From: Juglans regia | Lineage: Eukaryota; Streptophyta; Magnoliopsida; Fagales; Juglandaceae | Assembly: GCF_001411555.2 (NCBI RefSeq) | Contig: NC_049904.1 | Span: 21,403,370 to 21,467,369, forward strand | Reading direction: 5' to 3' | DNA: 64,000 nt | Shown here: positions 12,369 through 23,203 of the stretch, one piece after another | Layout: each line of letters begins with the position of its first letter | Position numbering within the stretch: the stretch's first letter is position 1 | Position numbers and translations under genes: made by a program | Notes under the pieces: model-generated | Database searches by the model: none | Told to the model about the DNA's origin: nothing | The model's input: the letters and a program-made list of their open reading frames with translations, nothing else

Positions 12369-12478
12369 ATAAATTGATGTAGTTATTATGTGATATATTT
12401 AGATTTATTTTATAATAAAAATAACTTTATAATCTAATAAATTATATAAAATTATTTTAATTTGTAAAATATTTTTAT
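12369..12478 (+). repeat. 110-bp direct duplication, right copy
   Basis: It matches 3934-4043 with two mismatches: a C in AATAACTTTAT and an A in ATTTTAATTTG. To its right the MITE continues (GTAATTTATTTATATTTAAA..), matching 1817-1860. Confidence 0.8.
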
Positions 12479-12704
12479 GTAATTTATTTATATTTAAAAT
12501 ATTTATTATAATTTAATTATTTTTTAGAGTTTTTATTATCGCCGAAATTGATTCAAAGATGATATTAAAATCTGTTTTGGTTAAGAAAAATTATCTTAAA
12601 ATGTGGTAAAACTCTACAAAACTAAATTATTATTTTCACTATCTAAATTGAAATTAAGAAAAAAGAAAAATAATAATAATAAAACAAAACCTCCTTTATT
12701 CTTA
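12479..12704. other. Right part of interrupted MITE and AT-rich spacer
   Basis: 12479-12530 is the right half of the MITE. The rest is A/T-rich (poly-A/AAT runs near 12660-12690) with no gene visible. Confidence 0.5.
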
Positions 12705-12868
12705 AAAGTTAATTTTTTTAATATTATTATTATAGGTCAGAAGTTCAATAACTTTAGAAGCTTAGAAGTTGTCCACTTATGTTTGTGTTGGACTTGGGCT
12801 GGGGATTGTTAGATGTTAGGCACTGTAGATTTATTTGGACCTGTCGCTTTTGTCCAAAACGGAAACCT
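12705..12868 (+). repeat. Upstream-region block, copy 2 (left part)
   Basis: It matches 46318-46460 and 62335-62490: AGAAGTTCAATAACTTTAGAAGCTT, GTTGTCCACTTATG, GGACTTGGGCTGGG and TTTGTCCAAAACGGAAAC. The block resumes at 14040 after the inserted DNA element. Confidence 0.65.
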
Positions 12869-12877
12869 TTTGAAAAA

Positions 12878-14039
12878 GGGAGCTGCTAGGGGCCGGTCGG
12901 GTGAGATTTTTAGTTTTACACCTACAAATAAAAACTTGACAAGTAGGAGGTTCACTAAGTTGAACAATAGGGATGCATGTAGAGCATTCCATTTATTATG
13001 TCATCTTCCCCCCAAAAAACCCGATTCACTCTGTGGCCTTTTCCCAAAAACAAAACTTGATCTCCCTCCCTCGTCGTTCGTTCTCCCCCTTCCCAGAGTT
13101 GCTCGTCGTCGCTCGTTGTCCCATATAATTTCTGTAAGTAATGAAAATATTGCATGGTTATGATGATTTTAGGGCTGGGCTGTGTGTATTTGTTGCTCTG
13201 TAATGGCAGGGGCTGGGGCTGTAGTCGACGAACGAGTATATTTGCAGCTGTGGGTGTATTTGCTCTATTTTTACATAAATTGAAGGGATGCATATGCCTT
13301 GGCTACTCTCTTCCCAAGTCCACGTTCCATGGATCTATGTCCATCCCAAATTCTACCATATATCTATTGGATTTGAAACAATATTCCCCAAGTTTCCAAA
13401 AACAGATAAAAGAAACAAATCTCAAGTCTTACTCAACGTTCCACCACGTTCCATGGATCCATGTTGTTAAGACCCAAAAACCAAATCTCTTCCTCTGCAG
13501 ATCAGATAATATGTTGGGTAATTTAAATATTAAAATAAGCTCCTTAAGTCTTAAGGGACCAACAGAGGGCAATGAACAAAAAAAAAATCAGACCAAGCTT
13601 TACATATATGCTAAAGAATACAAACACCAATCTTACCAGACAATATTATCGACGGAGATGGGATGAGTTCGACAGAGCTCCAGTGAGGTTTTCGATGGGT
13701 TGAGACGATGGGTTGAGAAGAGAGAGATTTTCGGGGCTGAGATGATGCATAGAACGATGGAGAGAGACCAAGCTTTCAACAAATTGAAACCACTGGGTTG
13801 AGACGATGGTGTCTCCTGAGAAGAGGGTGATTTTCGGGGTTGAGCAGAGGGAGATTTGTGGGGAAGAAGATGATGAAGAGGGAGATTTTTGGAGTTGAGA
13901 AGAGGGAGATTTGTGGGGGGAGAAGAGGTTTCACTGCACTCACATTTACAATTAGTCTAATGTTCTGTATTACGTGTTTTAATTTTATTGGTCGGGTGTA
14001 AAACAAACAAAGTCACCCATCCGGTTTGAAGCTTTTCTC
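12878..14039. mobile_element. TIR DNA element with 9-bp target duplication (MULE-like)
   Basis: The host block (copies at 46 kb and 62 kb) is interrupted exactly here. TTTGAAAAA occurs on both sides (12869-12877 and 14040-14048), a 9-bp target-site duplication as in Mutator-like elements. The ends are imperfect inverted repeats: left GCCGGTCGGGTGAG, then TTTAGTTTTACACC; right, reverse-complemented, CCGGATGGGTGAC, then GTTTGTTTTACACCC. The interior (13672-13930) carries degenerate GAGAAGAGGGAGATTT-type repeats. Short ORFs inside (for example 13154-13666) have no transposase motif, so it is non-autonomous. Confidence 0.6.
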
Positions 14040-14219
14040 TTTGAAAAAATTAGGACACCTTCAAAGTTGCCATTTAGAATATTGAGACTCAATGTTATCA
14101 CTCAAGAGAGATGCACCTAAGTCGAGTCCAACTTATACTTAGAAGATATTGATTATATACCTAAACTTATATAAGATAATAAGCCAACTGATATTGATCT
14201 TTTAAGTGAGTGGTGATTT
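14040..14219 (+). repeat. Upstream-region block, copy 2 (continuation)
   Basis: It continues the block interrupted at 12868: AGTTGCCATTTAGAATATTG, AAGTCGAGTCCAACTTATAC, then GATATTGATTATATACCTAAAC. These align with 62495-62640 and 46500-46600. Confidence 0.6.
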
Positions 14220-14519
14220 TAGATAATTTGAGTTGATCTGTAAATAGTATTATTTTATGAGTTCTATTGAGATGTATTTAAATAATGTATATATGACAAA
14301 ATATGTATTTGAATGTTTGAAATAAGTTGAAATGTGTTTTAAACTTTAATAAAAAATTAAAAAAGTAATGAATTTCGTCAATAATTTATTTAAAATTGAT
14401 TGAAGTGATAATTTATCTTTAAGACACAGCTAAACATCGATATTGGATTGCAAGGATACTAATTTGTGAGGTGATGCGAGCAAAAGTCCGAGTCTACGAT
14501 CCATCCACCACCACGTAAC
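14220..14519. other. AT-rich spacer upstream of the kinase pseudogene
   Basis: No gene is visible. The MITE-like motif TTGAAATAAGTTGAAATG lies near 14310-14335, but no defined element ends. Confidence 0.4.
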
Positions 14520-14830
14520 ATCATCATGACTTTTGACTAGAGGGTCACCTTAGCGTGTGGAAACATGTTTTCAACTTGCTCGACTTAAAATTTCCATCCA
14601 CCAACTTAGGGGTAGAAAATATTGATATTCCAACGAAAAATAAATCATGATTTTTAATTGGGCATGTCCTCTGGCATTGACTAGAGGGTCTAAATAGGTG
14701 GTACTGATAAATGTGACAAAATGGACATGACAAAGTTAATGCCTTGTATATTACTCCTGGCTGTCACACAACCCACACCGACATGTGATAACAACCTTAT
14801 CTTCATCTAGTTAAGGATATGACAGAGAGC
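14520..14830 (-). repeat. Upstream-region block parts c and b, inverted
   Basis: It is the reverse complement of the segment seen in direct orientation at 47640-47880 and, split, at 1525-1605 and 2440-2660. Examples: GTGTGGAAACATGTTTTCAAC here against GTTGAAAACTGCATGTTTCCACA at 1538, and ATATTACTCCTGGCTGTCAC here against GTGACAGCTAGGAGTATTAAT at 2500. The inversion ends about 110 bases before the pseudogene start codon. Confidence 0.65.
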
Positions 14831-14869
14831 ATCCCCACCTTAATTTTTCCGGATGCTAGCTGCAATTTC

Positions 14870-14878
14870 TTTAAATAT
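14870..14878 (+). promoter_or_regulatory. Possible TATA box of the kinase pseudogene
   Basis: TTTAAATAT lies 66 bases before the ATG at 14944, in a usual position for a plant core promoter with a short 5' UTR. This is a weak match. Confidence 0.35.
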
Positions 14879-15691
14879 CAGTGATCTTGATCTTCCTTTG
14901 ACTACAACACAAATCCCAATACCTCATTCCACATAGACTACTCATGGCCGACCAAACTACCTGCTTCCTCATCTTCCATTTTCTACCAATGCTTCTCATG
15001 TTTAGTTTAACTACTGATGCAAAAATTCTCAACATTACAACAGATCAATCTGCTCTTCTTGCATTGAAAGCTCATATTTCCTATGACCCTCACCATATTT
15101 TGGCAACAAATTGGTCCTCTAGTACTTCAGTTTGCAATTGGGTTGGTGTCACCTGTGGTTCCCGACATCATCAGGTTACAGCCTTGAACCTTTCTGACTA
15201 TGGTCTTGTAGGAACCATTCCTCCGCATATAGGAAACCTTTCATTTCTTGTCAGCCTACGCATCTAGAGCAATAGTTTTCATGGCTCAATGCCAAACGAA
15301 TTGTCTCATCTTTATTGCTTGGAACTCTTGCATTTGGGATACAATGAATTCAATGGAGAAATCCCGTCATGGATAGGATTGCTAACCAACAATTTCGAAG
15401 GTACTATCCCATCATCTCTATTTAACAGTATATCTTCATTGCAACTAATTGTACTTGAAGATAATAAGCTTTCGGGCTCCATACCATCCTCTATCTTCAA
15501 GATGTCTACCTTGGAAGCAATTTTTCTTGCAGAAAACAAGTTTTCAGGTCCAATGCCCTCCCTTTTCTTCAACATGTCTTCACTGGAATATATTGATTTC
15601 AGCAATAATACGCTATCTGGTACACTACCACCGGAAGTAGGGAACTTAACCATGCTTACAAAGTTAAACCTTGGGAATAACAACTTCGAAG

Positions 15692-15800
15692 GTATATATA
15701 ATATTTAGTCTTGATTAGTAGGTTATGCTGTTAATTCTGATCGGTAAGTAAATTCCAATATTTGTTTCTAAACTAGTGTAATTGCATGCACGTTTCACAG
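15692..15800 (+). other. Inferred intron 1 of the kinase pseudogene
   Basis: The exon ends ..AACTTCGAAG, the intron runs GTATATATA to CGTTTCACAG, and the next exon starts GTAGTCTCCC. Joining gives ..NNFEG-SLPSSLF, a smooth LRR. Phase 1, 109 bp. Confidence 0.65.
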
Positions 15801-15943
15801 GTAGTCTCCCATCCTCTTTATTTAATTGCAAACAGTTGCAATATTTAAAATTGCGGTCTAATAATTTCAAAGGAAAACTATCACCCAAAATAGGGAACTT
15901 AACAAGCTCGCATATTTAAATCTTGGCTACAACAACTTTGAAG

Positions 15944-16682
15944 GTACGTGACGTCTTGTATTAGTTGATAATAAAGATGTCACTAGAGTTTGTCATTAAA
16001 AAGTCGTGCACAAGGATAAGCCATAAGTAGCAATAATTTTATTCTCCAATATTGTTAAATCCCTTTGTCGAGTGTACCTATGAAAATAGAGAAGCTAACA
16101 ATGCTTGCTAGCTTATAGTATGATACCTTAGCAACAACTAAATTCTTTTAATGTAATGTAACCTTAGTCTTGTTTTGGTCGCTATGTTGATATATATATC
16201 ACCATTCATGATTAGTAGATATGCAATCTAGATTAAATTAAAAAGTTGATAGTTTTTTAGCGAAGTAAAAACGATTTGGGGTGTGGATTTTTATGATTTT
16301 TCTAAATGGCTATGGAAGTTGGGATCTTTTTTTTTGTTTTTTGAGATATTGGAATTTATAATTTTAAGTAAATAATCTTAATTTAATGGTTAGAATATTA
16401 CGAAGGATTCTCATTTCGGTTGCCATATATATTCTTTTAGTCCGTGCAACAAGTAAAAAAAATTGTCATTATGTAAAAATCACACCCACTAAAGTGCATG
16501 TGGCTTCGATCCAGTACCATTGCATTAATCAACTCAAGGGTGGCTCAGCCAATTATAAATGTTACATGCCTTATCAACGTCCATTGTATACATTTGAAGT
16601 CTTGATTGTTCTCTTACAACTAATTATTAGTTGTATGTTTGATTTGTTATAAACACTTTATTTAATAAATTTATTGTGGCAG
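15944..16682 (+). other. Inferred intron 2 of the kinase pseudogene
   Basis: The exon ends ..AACTTTGAAG, the intron runs GTACGTGACG to TTATTGTGGCAG, and the exon resumes GTGCAATACC. Joining gives ..NNFEG-AIPSEIGN. Phase 1, 739 bp, at the same LRR position as intron 1. No inserted element is recognised in it. Confidence 0.65.
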
Positions 16683-18681
16683 GTGCAATACCAAGTGAAA
16701 TTGGTAATTTGCTGAACCTAGACTATTTCGATTTGGGAGGTAACAATTTTGTTGGCACAATTCCACTAGAGATATTCAATATCTCAACAATACAAGAGTT
16801 TGCCATACAAGAAAATTACCTCTCAGGCACTCTTCCATCTGATATGGGTCTCTTCCTTCCAAATCTCGAAGGGATTTTTCTTGGGTTGAATGAACTTAGT
16901 GGAAAGATTCCAACCTCTATTTGCAATGCTTCACAACTCAATGAAGTCGACTTGGCAAGTAATTCATTCTCGGGCTTAATTCCAAAAACACTTGGTAATT
17001 TAAGGCTCCTTCAGCGGCTCAACCTCGGATACAATAATTTGACCATTGAATCTTCAGAATTAAGTATTTTTTCATATTTTTCGAATAACTTATATCTCAA
17101 ATTTTTGAGATTGTCTACGAATCCACTAAATAGAGTCCTTCCTAATTCCATTGGAAACCTCTCGATCTTTCTTGAAACACTTGATCTCACTGACTGCAAT
17201 ATGAAGGGCAAGATTCCCATTGACATTGGCAATTTAAGTAGATTGATATATGTCCCTGCGCGGCAATGATTTGGCTGGACCTATTCCAACTACAATAGGA
17301 AGATTAAGCATGCTTGAACGTTTGGGCCTTTTTGATAATAGGCTAAAAGGTTCAATCCCATCTGACATTTGTTACTTAGGGAGATTGGGACTTTTAAATT
17401 TAGTTGACAACAATCTTTCTAGACAGATTCCCGAAAGCATAAATAATATGACTTCATTAAGATTTCTCAGCTTAGCCTTCAACCAATTAACTTCAAGGAT
17501 TCCTTCGAGCCGATGGAGGCAGACAGATCTCTTGGCGGTCGACTTGTCATCCAATTCCCTAAGTGGCTCTCTTTCATTAGAGATTGGAAACATGAAGGTC
17601 CTGACAATATTGAATTTATCAAGAAATCAACTATCAGGTCATATCCCAGAAACAATTGGTGGGCTCAAATCTCTAGTCAATCTCTCTTTGGCAGGCAATC
17701 AATTAGAGGGCTCCATTCCTATATCTTTTGGTGGATTAGTAAGCTTGGAGTTGTTAGATCTTGCTGGTAACAACATATCTGGAGAGATACCCAAGTCCTT
17801 AGAAGTGCTACGGTACCTAAAATATCTAAATGTCTCCTACAATAAACTACGAGGAGAAATTCCAACACAAGGACAATTTGTTAACTTCACAGCTGAATCA
17901 TTCATGTCAAATGATGCGCTTTGTGGTGTGATTAGACTGAATGTTCTTCCATGTAAAGAAGCTTCTCTTGGACCAAGAAAGGCAATGGGGGTGCGTATAC
18001 TAAAATATGTATTGCCCACATTGGGGTTAACGATACTTGTAGTATCCGTTGTACTAATCTCAAGAAAACTTCATAGGAAGAAGAATCCAAAACTTTCCAA
18101 CAAAAAAGACTTAATGCCTTTATCAACATGGAGAAGAATTTCGCACCAACAGCTTTTACAAGCAGCAGAAGGGTTCAGTGCTAACAACTTACTTGGGGAA
18201 GGGAGTTTCGGCTCAGTTTATAAAGGGACACTCTTAGATGGTACATAAGTTGCAATAAAAGTTCTAAACTTGGAACTAGAAGGTGCATTTAAAAGTTTTG
18301 ACATAGAATGTGAGATATTATGACACATTCGTCATCGAAATCTTGTCAAAATCATTAGCGTTTGTAGTAACTTTGACTTCAAAGCACTTGTTTTGGAATA
18401 CATGCCTAAGGGGAACCTAGAGATGTGGTTGTATTCTAACACCCATTGCTTGAATATGCTACAGAGGCTTAATATAATGATTGATGTGGCAGCGGCACTT
18501 GAATATCTTCATCTTGGTTATTCAACACCTATTGTTCATTGTGATTTGAAGCCAAACAATGTCTTATTAGATGAAGATACGGTTGGACATGTTGCTGATT
18601 TTGGCATCGCCAAACTCCTAAGTGATGGAATTTCTCTCACGCAAACAATGACCATGGCTACAATTGGGTATATGGCACCAG

Positions 18682-18819
18682 GTAATGTCAAGTACTATTT
18701 TTATCATTCTAGTGTTGCATAGATACATAAATGTTCTGCTTTGGTAACATATATATGGACATTTGCACTTAATTTATTTGGATTATCATATGTGAGATGT
18801 TTTGTTTTAACGTGTGTAG
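18682..18819 (+). other. Inferred intron 3 of the kinase pseudogene
   Basis: The exon ends ATGGCACCAG, the intron runs GTAATGTCAAG to CGTGTGTAG, and the exon resumes AGTATGGATC, restoring YMAPEYGSEG of the kinase activation-segment end (APE motif). A single intron here is the usual structure of LRR-XII kinases. Confidence 0.8.
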
Positions 18820-19172
18820 AGTATGGATCTGAAGGAATTGTTTCTACAAGAGGTGATGTGTATAGTTATGGAATCTTATTGATGGAAACTTTCACTACAA
18901 AGAAGCCCAGTGATGATATGTTTACCGGCGAAATGAGCTTAAAGCGTTTAGTAGAGGAATCATTTTCACTTTCGATACTTGAAGTTATTGATTCCAATTT
19001 GCTGAGCAATGAAAATGACTTTGCTGCTATGGAGACTTGCTTATCAGCAACTACGAGATTGGCTTTGCATTGTTGTGCAGATTTGGCTGAACAGAGGATC
19101 GATATAAAAAATGTTTTAGCCAGACTTAACAAGATCAAATTAAAGTATCTACAAGATCAACAATCGGGCTAG

Positions 19173-19770
19173 TCAAGCATAGTTTATTACCAAGCTACAG
19201 TTTAATCTACAATCGGTATGCAATTTATCTACCACACTTATTTAGAACTTGTTCATGAATTGTTTGATTAATTATTATTTTCTTAGATATATAAAATTCA
19301 TTTCAAAAATCTTATGCATTTTCAAGAATTCATGTAAATATACTTAATTATGTCAAGTTTATATGAATTAAATTGGCAAAATGTAAACTATATGTAAAAG
19401 TTAATAATTGGCAAATCTTTCCGTTGGCACAAATTATATATATATATATTTATATATATATATATGAGTTCTATAAGAAAATACATTAAATGTGTATATA
19501 TATAGGTGCGCGACCACACCCAAAATATCTTAATTATAACTACAAACTTCAGCAAAACAACTTTGAATTAATATAAATAATATAGTTATTATAAATAAAT
19601 ATCAATATAATGATTTATAACATTCATACTGACTCAAATGACACCCATCGTATCGTCATGCTAAGAACATGATTCTCTCCTATATTTTTAAATACTTTCG
19701 AATACTTGGCATAAAGTTTAATATAATATCTACAAAATAATAAATTTCAAGTAGTACGAGTTCATACAAG
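19173..19770. other. AT-rich 3' flank, no gene seen
   Basis: It contains an (AT)n microsatellite interrupted by TTT at about 19434-19465. No recognisable coding sequence. Confidence 0.5.
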
Positions 19771-20112
19771 TCATAACGAGTTTAGATACAAGTCATGAGT
19801 TGAGCATGAACAACTTGGTTCATTTACAACATTATTTACAAATCTTGGGATTCCTCTCAAGAGACTTGTTTGATCCATTACCTTGTTACAATTTTCGGAG
19901 AACAATGATAGGAGTTCTTCACCTTTTACTGTTGATTGGATTGTAACATATCTATTATTGTGTGTAGACATGCTCCCAACATTGCAGGAGAGAAGTAAGG
20001 GGTTGATGTCAGGAATCTCGGTAATCCTAGTTTTGGCAGCTTGGGCAAGTCTCCTTACTAGATTTCGCACTCTCTTTGTGACTCTGGGGTGCTTTGAGGG
20101 ATGTGGAATTGC
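19771..20112 (-). other. Unrecognised minus-strand ORF, possible exon fragment
   Basis: On the minus strand a frame is open from about 20112 to 19771; the part from a GTG at 20070 is 99 codons. It starts with a basic stretch (KHPRVTKRVRNLVRRLAQAAK), then PDINPLLLSCN, and has a codon pattern more like coding sequence than its surroundings. I recognise no domain and there is no good ATG in frame. It may be a fragment of a host gene carried here or chance. Confidence 0.25.
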
Positions 20113-20429
20113 TCCATTTTAGAGTTGTGTATATAATAGTGACAGAGCCAGAGACAATCTCTCTTTGGGGTCAAAACTTCTATTCCAATAATAATTTTTT
20201 GAATATGATAGATATTGATTTGTATAACAATACAAAAAGGAAACTACAAGCATTTAAGTTGTTTCACTCTTTCACCCATGTCATGATGGTAATAGTAGAT
20301 CATGAATAATAAAGTATGATTTTATCTCTTCAATGGAGAAATTAATATTTCGATCCAAAATTAAGATCTTAATAAAGAAAAAGAAAACTGCTAAATATAC
20401 TATGTTATAATTTATATAAACAAATACAT
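20113..20429. other. Spacer left of the nested elements
   Basis: AT-rich, no gene visible. The true left end of the outer LTR element may lie inside this stretch: TCTCTTCAATGG near 20325 weakly resembles TCTCTTCAAACTTTAGTGG near 44358. Confidence 0.35.
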
Positions 20430-21124
20430 TGTTCCTCTTAGGAAAACAAAAGTACATCTTGGAGGGGATAAAATATATCAAGTCCAAAGTGATTTTCTAA
20501 TCCAAGCCCAAGGTTGAGGGTCTCTTCTGGATGGAAGATAGAGAGAAGGAAGGAGGGGACACAAGGTTGAGGAATGAGAGCGTCAAGAGGAAAGAAAAGG
20601 GGAGATGTGACATAAAAGACTAAAAGATAGATGATGTTATATAAATGAACAAGTGGGAGAAGATAAAAAGGGAGGGAACCAAATGAATTCAGGGCCTTAT
20701 TCATCTAGACTTCTTCCAGACTGTGACTTTGACCTTTCCTTCAGCTTCTTCAACCAGGGAACTAGAGCACCAACGACATGCTTACCTTCAGAAAATAGAT
20801 CTCTGATCTCTATTGTACAACGAGGATGAGTGACCATGAGAGCTTGTAAACAATCATATTATAGTGGATTCTCCCCTCCCACAAACAATCAATTTGTGGA
20901 CATAGGCATTATGTCGAACTACATAAATATGTGTCTCTCTATCTCTTTCACTTTTCCTGCATTTATTTCTTGTTCACTGCCATGGATGTAAGCACGGTCA
21001 CCATACAATCACACCGACCACCGTTGGGAGCTCCACACCACACCGATCGAGCCGCAGATCGCCATAGCGGGCCGAGAATGATTATTTCTCCCATTTCGGC
21101 CTGAGTTATTTTTAGGCATTAACA
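20430..21124 (+). repeat. Outer element, left LTR
   Basis: Shares with 44424-45046 long runs such as GGATAAAATATAT, GACTTCTTCCAGACT, ATAGATCTCTGATCTC, GAGGATGAGTGACCATGA and the end GCATTAACA. It is followed by GTTGACGTCATCTATGAGATC, which looks like a decayed TTGGCGCCGTCTGTGGGA-type primer region used by some plant LTR elements. Confidence 0.6.
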
Positions 21125-23203
21125 GTTGACGTCATCTATGAGATCTGATTTACTTTCTACACTGGAAGCGGTAGAATGACGATTTTACGATGTGCTAAAT
21201 AATCACTGAACAAGCAGATGACATCCTCCCAGATAAGTGCCCTTTACCTTTTGAGTTTTATTTTTATAAAAAAAAAACTACTGCAGAAAATGGGCAAGTG
21301 AACCCATTCTTGCCCAGTGGGGACCCAAGTTACTCGCCACTTGAGCTGCAAACGTTCAGTACACTTTGGGTGCATTGTGCAAAAAGAGGGGGAGTACATA
21401 GGTGAGTATTGTGCACTTAAATGCACATGCATTTCTCGAGTCACTGGCATTGTGCACCTACACATGTCAAGCATAGCTTTATGCAGTTAGGTGCACAATA
21501 CCATGCATGTACCACTTTGTATGGCACTAACAACGAGATGCACAGTGTCATACGGGTGCACGTTGTCATGCACCCAAAGGCTCACTGCATCTTGCTGCGA
21601 ATCTTGTTGACCTATCGGTGGTCACCACATTCACCGCCGGTGGTTTCTAGCTCCGCCGTAATGGCCTCATGGATCGGGTGTAGTGAATAGTGCACCTCGT
21701 GTGCATCTCGCTGTGCACATGGGAGAACCACTCGGACCAATCATGGCGTGACCGGGGGAGGATGCTGGCAGCCACTACTTGGCCCGCTGGCATTGTCATT
21801 CTCCACCAGTGTGGTCCCCGACCAGCCCCTATGGAGCTAGCATTCACCATGCAAGCAACGTGCAATGAATGAAACTACTGGCTGCCCCCTCGTGGACCAC
21901 CAATGCCATCTGCCTCATCTGGGGTGGGACCACCCCCACCCAGCTGCAGCCTTGTTGGGGCAACATGTGCATGGGAGTGCATGTGGTCGAGGATACTCAG
22001 CTTGGCCCCGTTATGGCATGGCAGGGGAACTGACAACCACCATGTGGACCGTTGACATCGTTTGTCTCCTCCTAGTTGGTCTTGTACCACCCCTTCCAAG
22101 ATGACCATGCATCTCGGCCAATGCCACCTTGCATGTTGCATGCACGCATCTCGGCCACCTTTCATCTTCGCCGCTACATGCTAGCCATCACATGTACGGC
22201 CACCATGTACATCTAGTCCATCGTCAGTAACTCGGCCAAGTTATTCAGTGCCTTCTCTCATGGCCATAAACATCTTGGGAGAAGCTGCCCGACCACATAT
22301 ATACCCGTAGGCATCAACCCATCTCAGCCATGCACGAAGATGACCACTCCATCTCAGCCATGCACGCAGCTAAGTCACAAAAGCTTACATCTTGGACAAA
22401 CACATCTTGGCCTCCAACGCCTTGCCCAAAGCAACTCGCCCATGTACATTGCGATCACCATTTCTTCAGACTCACAACTTCTCACTCACCAATCAGACAT
22501 AACCTTCTTAGCGCTCAGTAGTCCTCTGACCATCGCAATGAGGCCGAGACATGAAGACGCTCATCATTGAATCGAAGATTACCCGCCCATGAAGTTACAT
22601 GGCCAACAGGGATGCAGCGATGGTCACACGTTCTGGCAGTCAGAGTTGTGTAGTGTTCGCCGGAGAAGCTGTTTAAAAAAGAAGCAAGAAGAGAGACAGA
22701 GATAGAGAAAGAAAGAGAAGAAATAAAAAGCAAGTGTGGGCAATTTCTGTCAGGCAAAAGTTGGCTACATCGGTTAAAACATCATGGCTTGTCTTCCTAA
22801 AAAATTATGTGATTTTAGTCTTTCTAACATAATTAATTCCTATAGCGCGAAACTCCGGCTACACAACCCTACTCAGACAATGCTCGGACATCTCAATATG
22901 TCTCCATCAGAATAAATTGTTTGGCATTCACATGTACACGGACAAGTACCTGGACTACTTACCCTCCCCATGAGAGTCAATAGGCGGGTCCAACCCCTTC
23001 GACAGCCTGACCTCCCTCATGATGAGGTGCGTGTCCAGCACCAGCTTACACGACACTTACCTTTCCTGTGGCGTCAATAGTCGGGTGTGTGTTTAGTCAC
23101 AAACAACCCGACTACTTACCTCCCTATGAGGTTAAAAGAGGTGAGTATAGTCTACAGACTACTCGACCTCTCTTATGGTTGAGTGCGGGTCCAGCCTCTC
23201 GGC
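21125..23203. other. Outer element interior, left part (GC-rich, non-coding)
   Basis: It is clearly less AT-rich than the flanks and full of TGCA/GTGCAC palindromes (21400-21580) and short repeated phrases (CATCTCGGCCA near 22110 and 22147, CATCTCAGCCATGCACG at 22321 and 22353). From about 22950 it enters a minisatellite-like array (ACTACTTACCTCCC..GAGG..AAAGAGG..) that resumes at 42607. Short ORFs overlap on both strands without domain motifs. Confidence 0.5.

Larger units (their letters stand above)
14944..19172 (+). pseudogene. LRR receptor-like kinase pseudogene (LRR-XII, non-RD; EFR/Xa21-like)
   Basis: The ATG at 14944 starts a signal peptide (LIFHFLPMLLMFS), then an LRR N-cap (DQSALLALKAHI..VCNWVGVTC), many 24-residue LRRs, a membrane segment near 18000-18055 (YVLPTLGLTILVVSVVLIS) followed by basic residues, and a kinase. 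Seen in the kinase are the glycine loop GEGSFGSVYKG (18195-18227), VAIKV with the ATP-binding Lys at 18258, HCDLKPNN at 18537 (Cys before the catalytic Asp, a non-RD kinase) and DFG at 18597. The last codon is TAG 19170. Families of this type perceive microbial patterns at the plasma membrane. Lesions: TAG 15265-15267, a 1-base loss near 15905, a frameshift near 17250-17258, TAA 18246-18248 and TGA 18321-18323. Three GT-AG introns are inferred. Otherwise it is nearly full length, so decay is recent compared with the other LRR relics here. Confidence 0.85.

Noticed and set aside
13154..13666. 170-residue plus-strand ORF
   Set aside because: Low-complexity, no motif, inside a non-autonomous DNA element.
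15312..15683. 123-residue minus-strand ORF
   Set aside because: Antisense shadow of the LRR coding sequence.
16386..16652. 88-residue ORF in the kinase intron 2
   Set aside because: Lies within the inferred intron, no motif and no conservation visible in other LRR copies.
21244..22757. Many overlapping ORFs on both strands in GC-rich DNA
   Set aside because: Open on both strands with no domain motif; openness follows from base composition and repeats.
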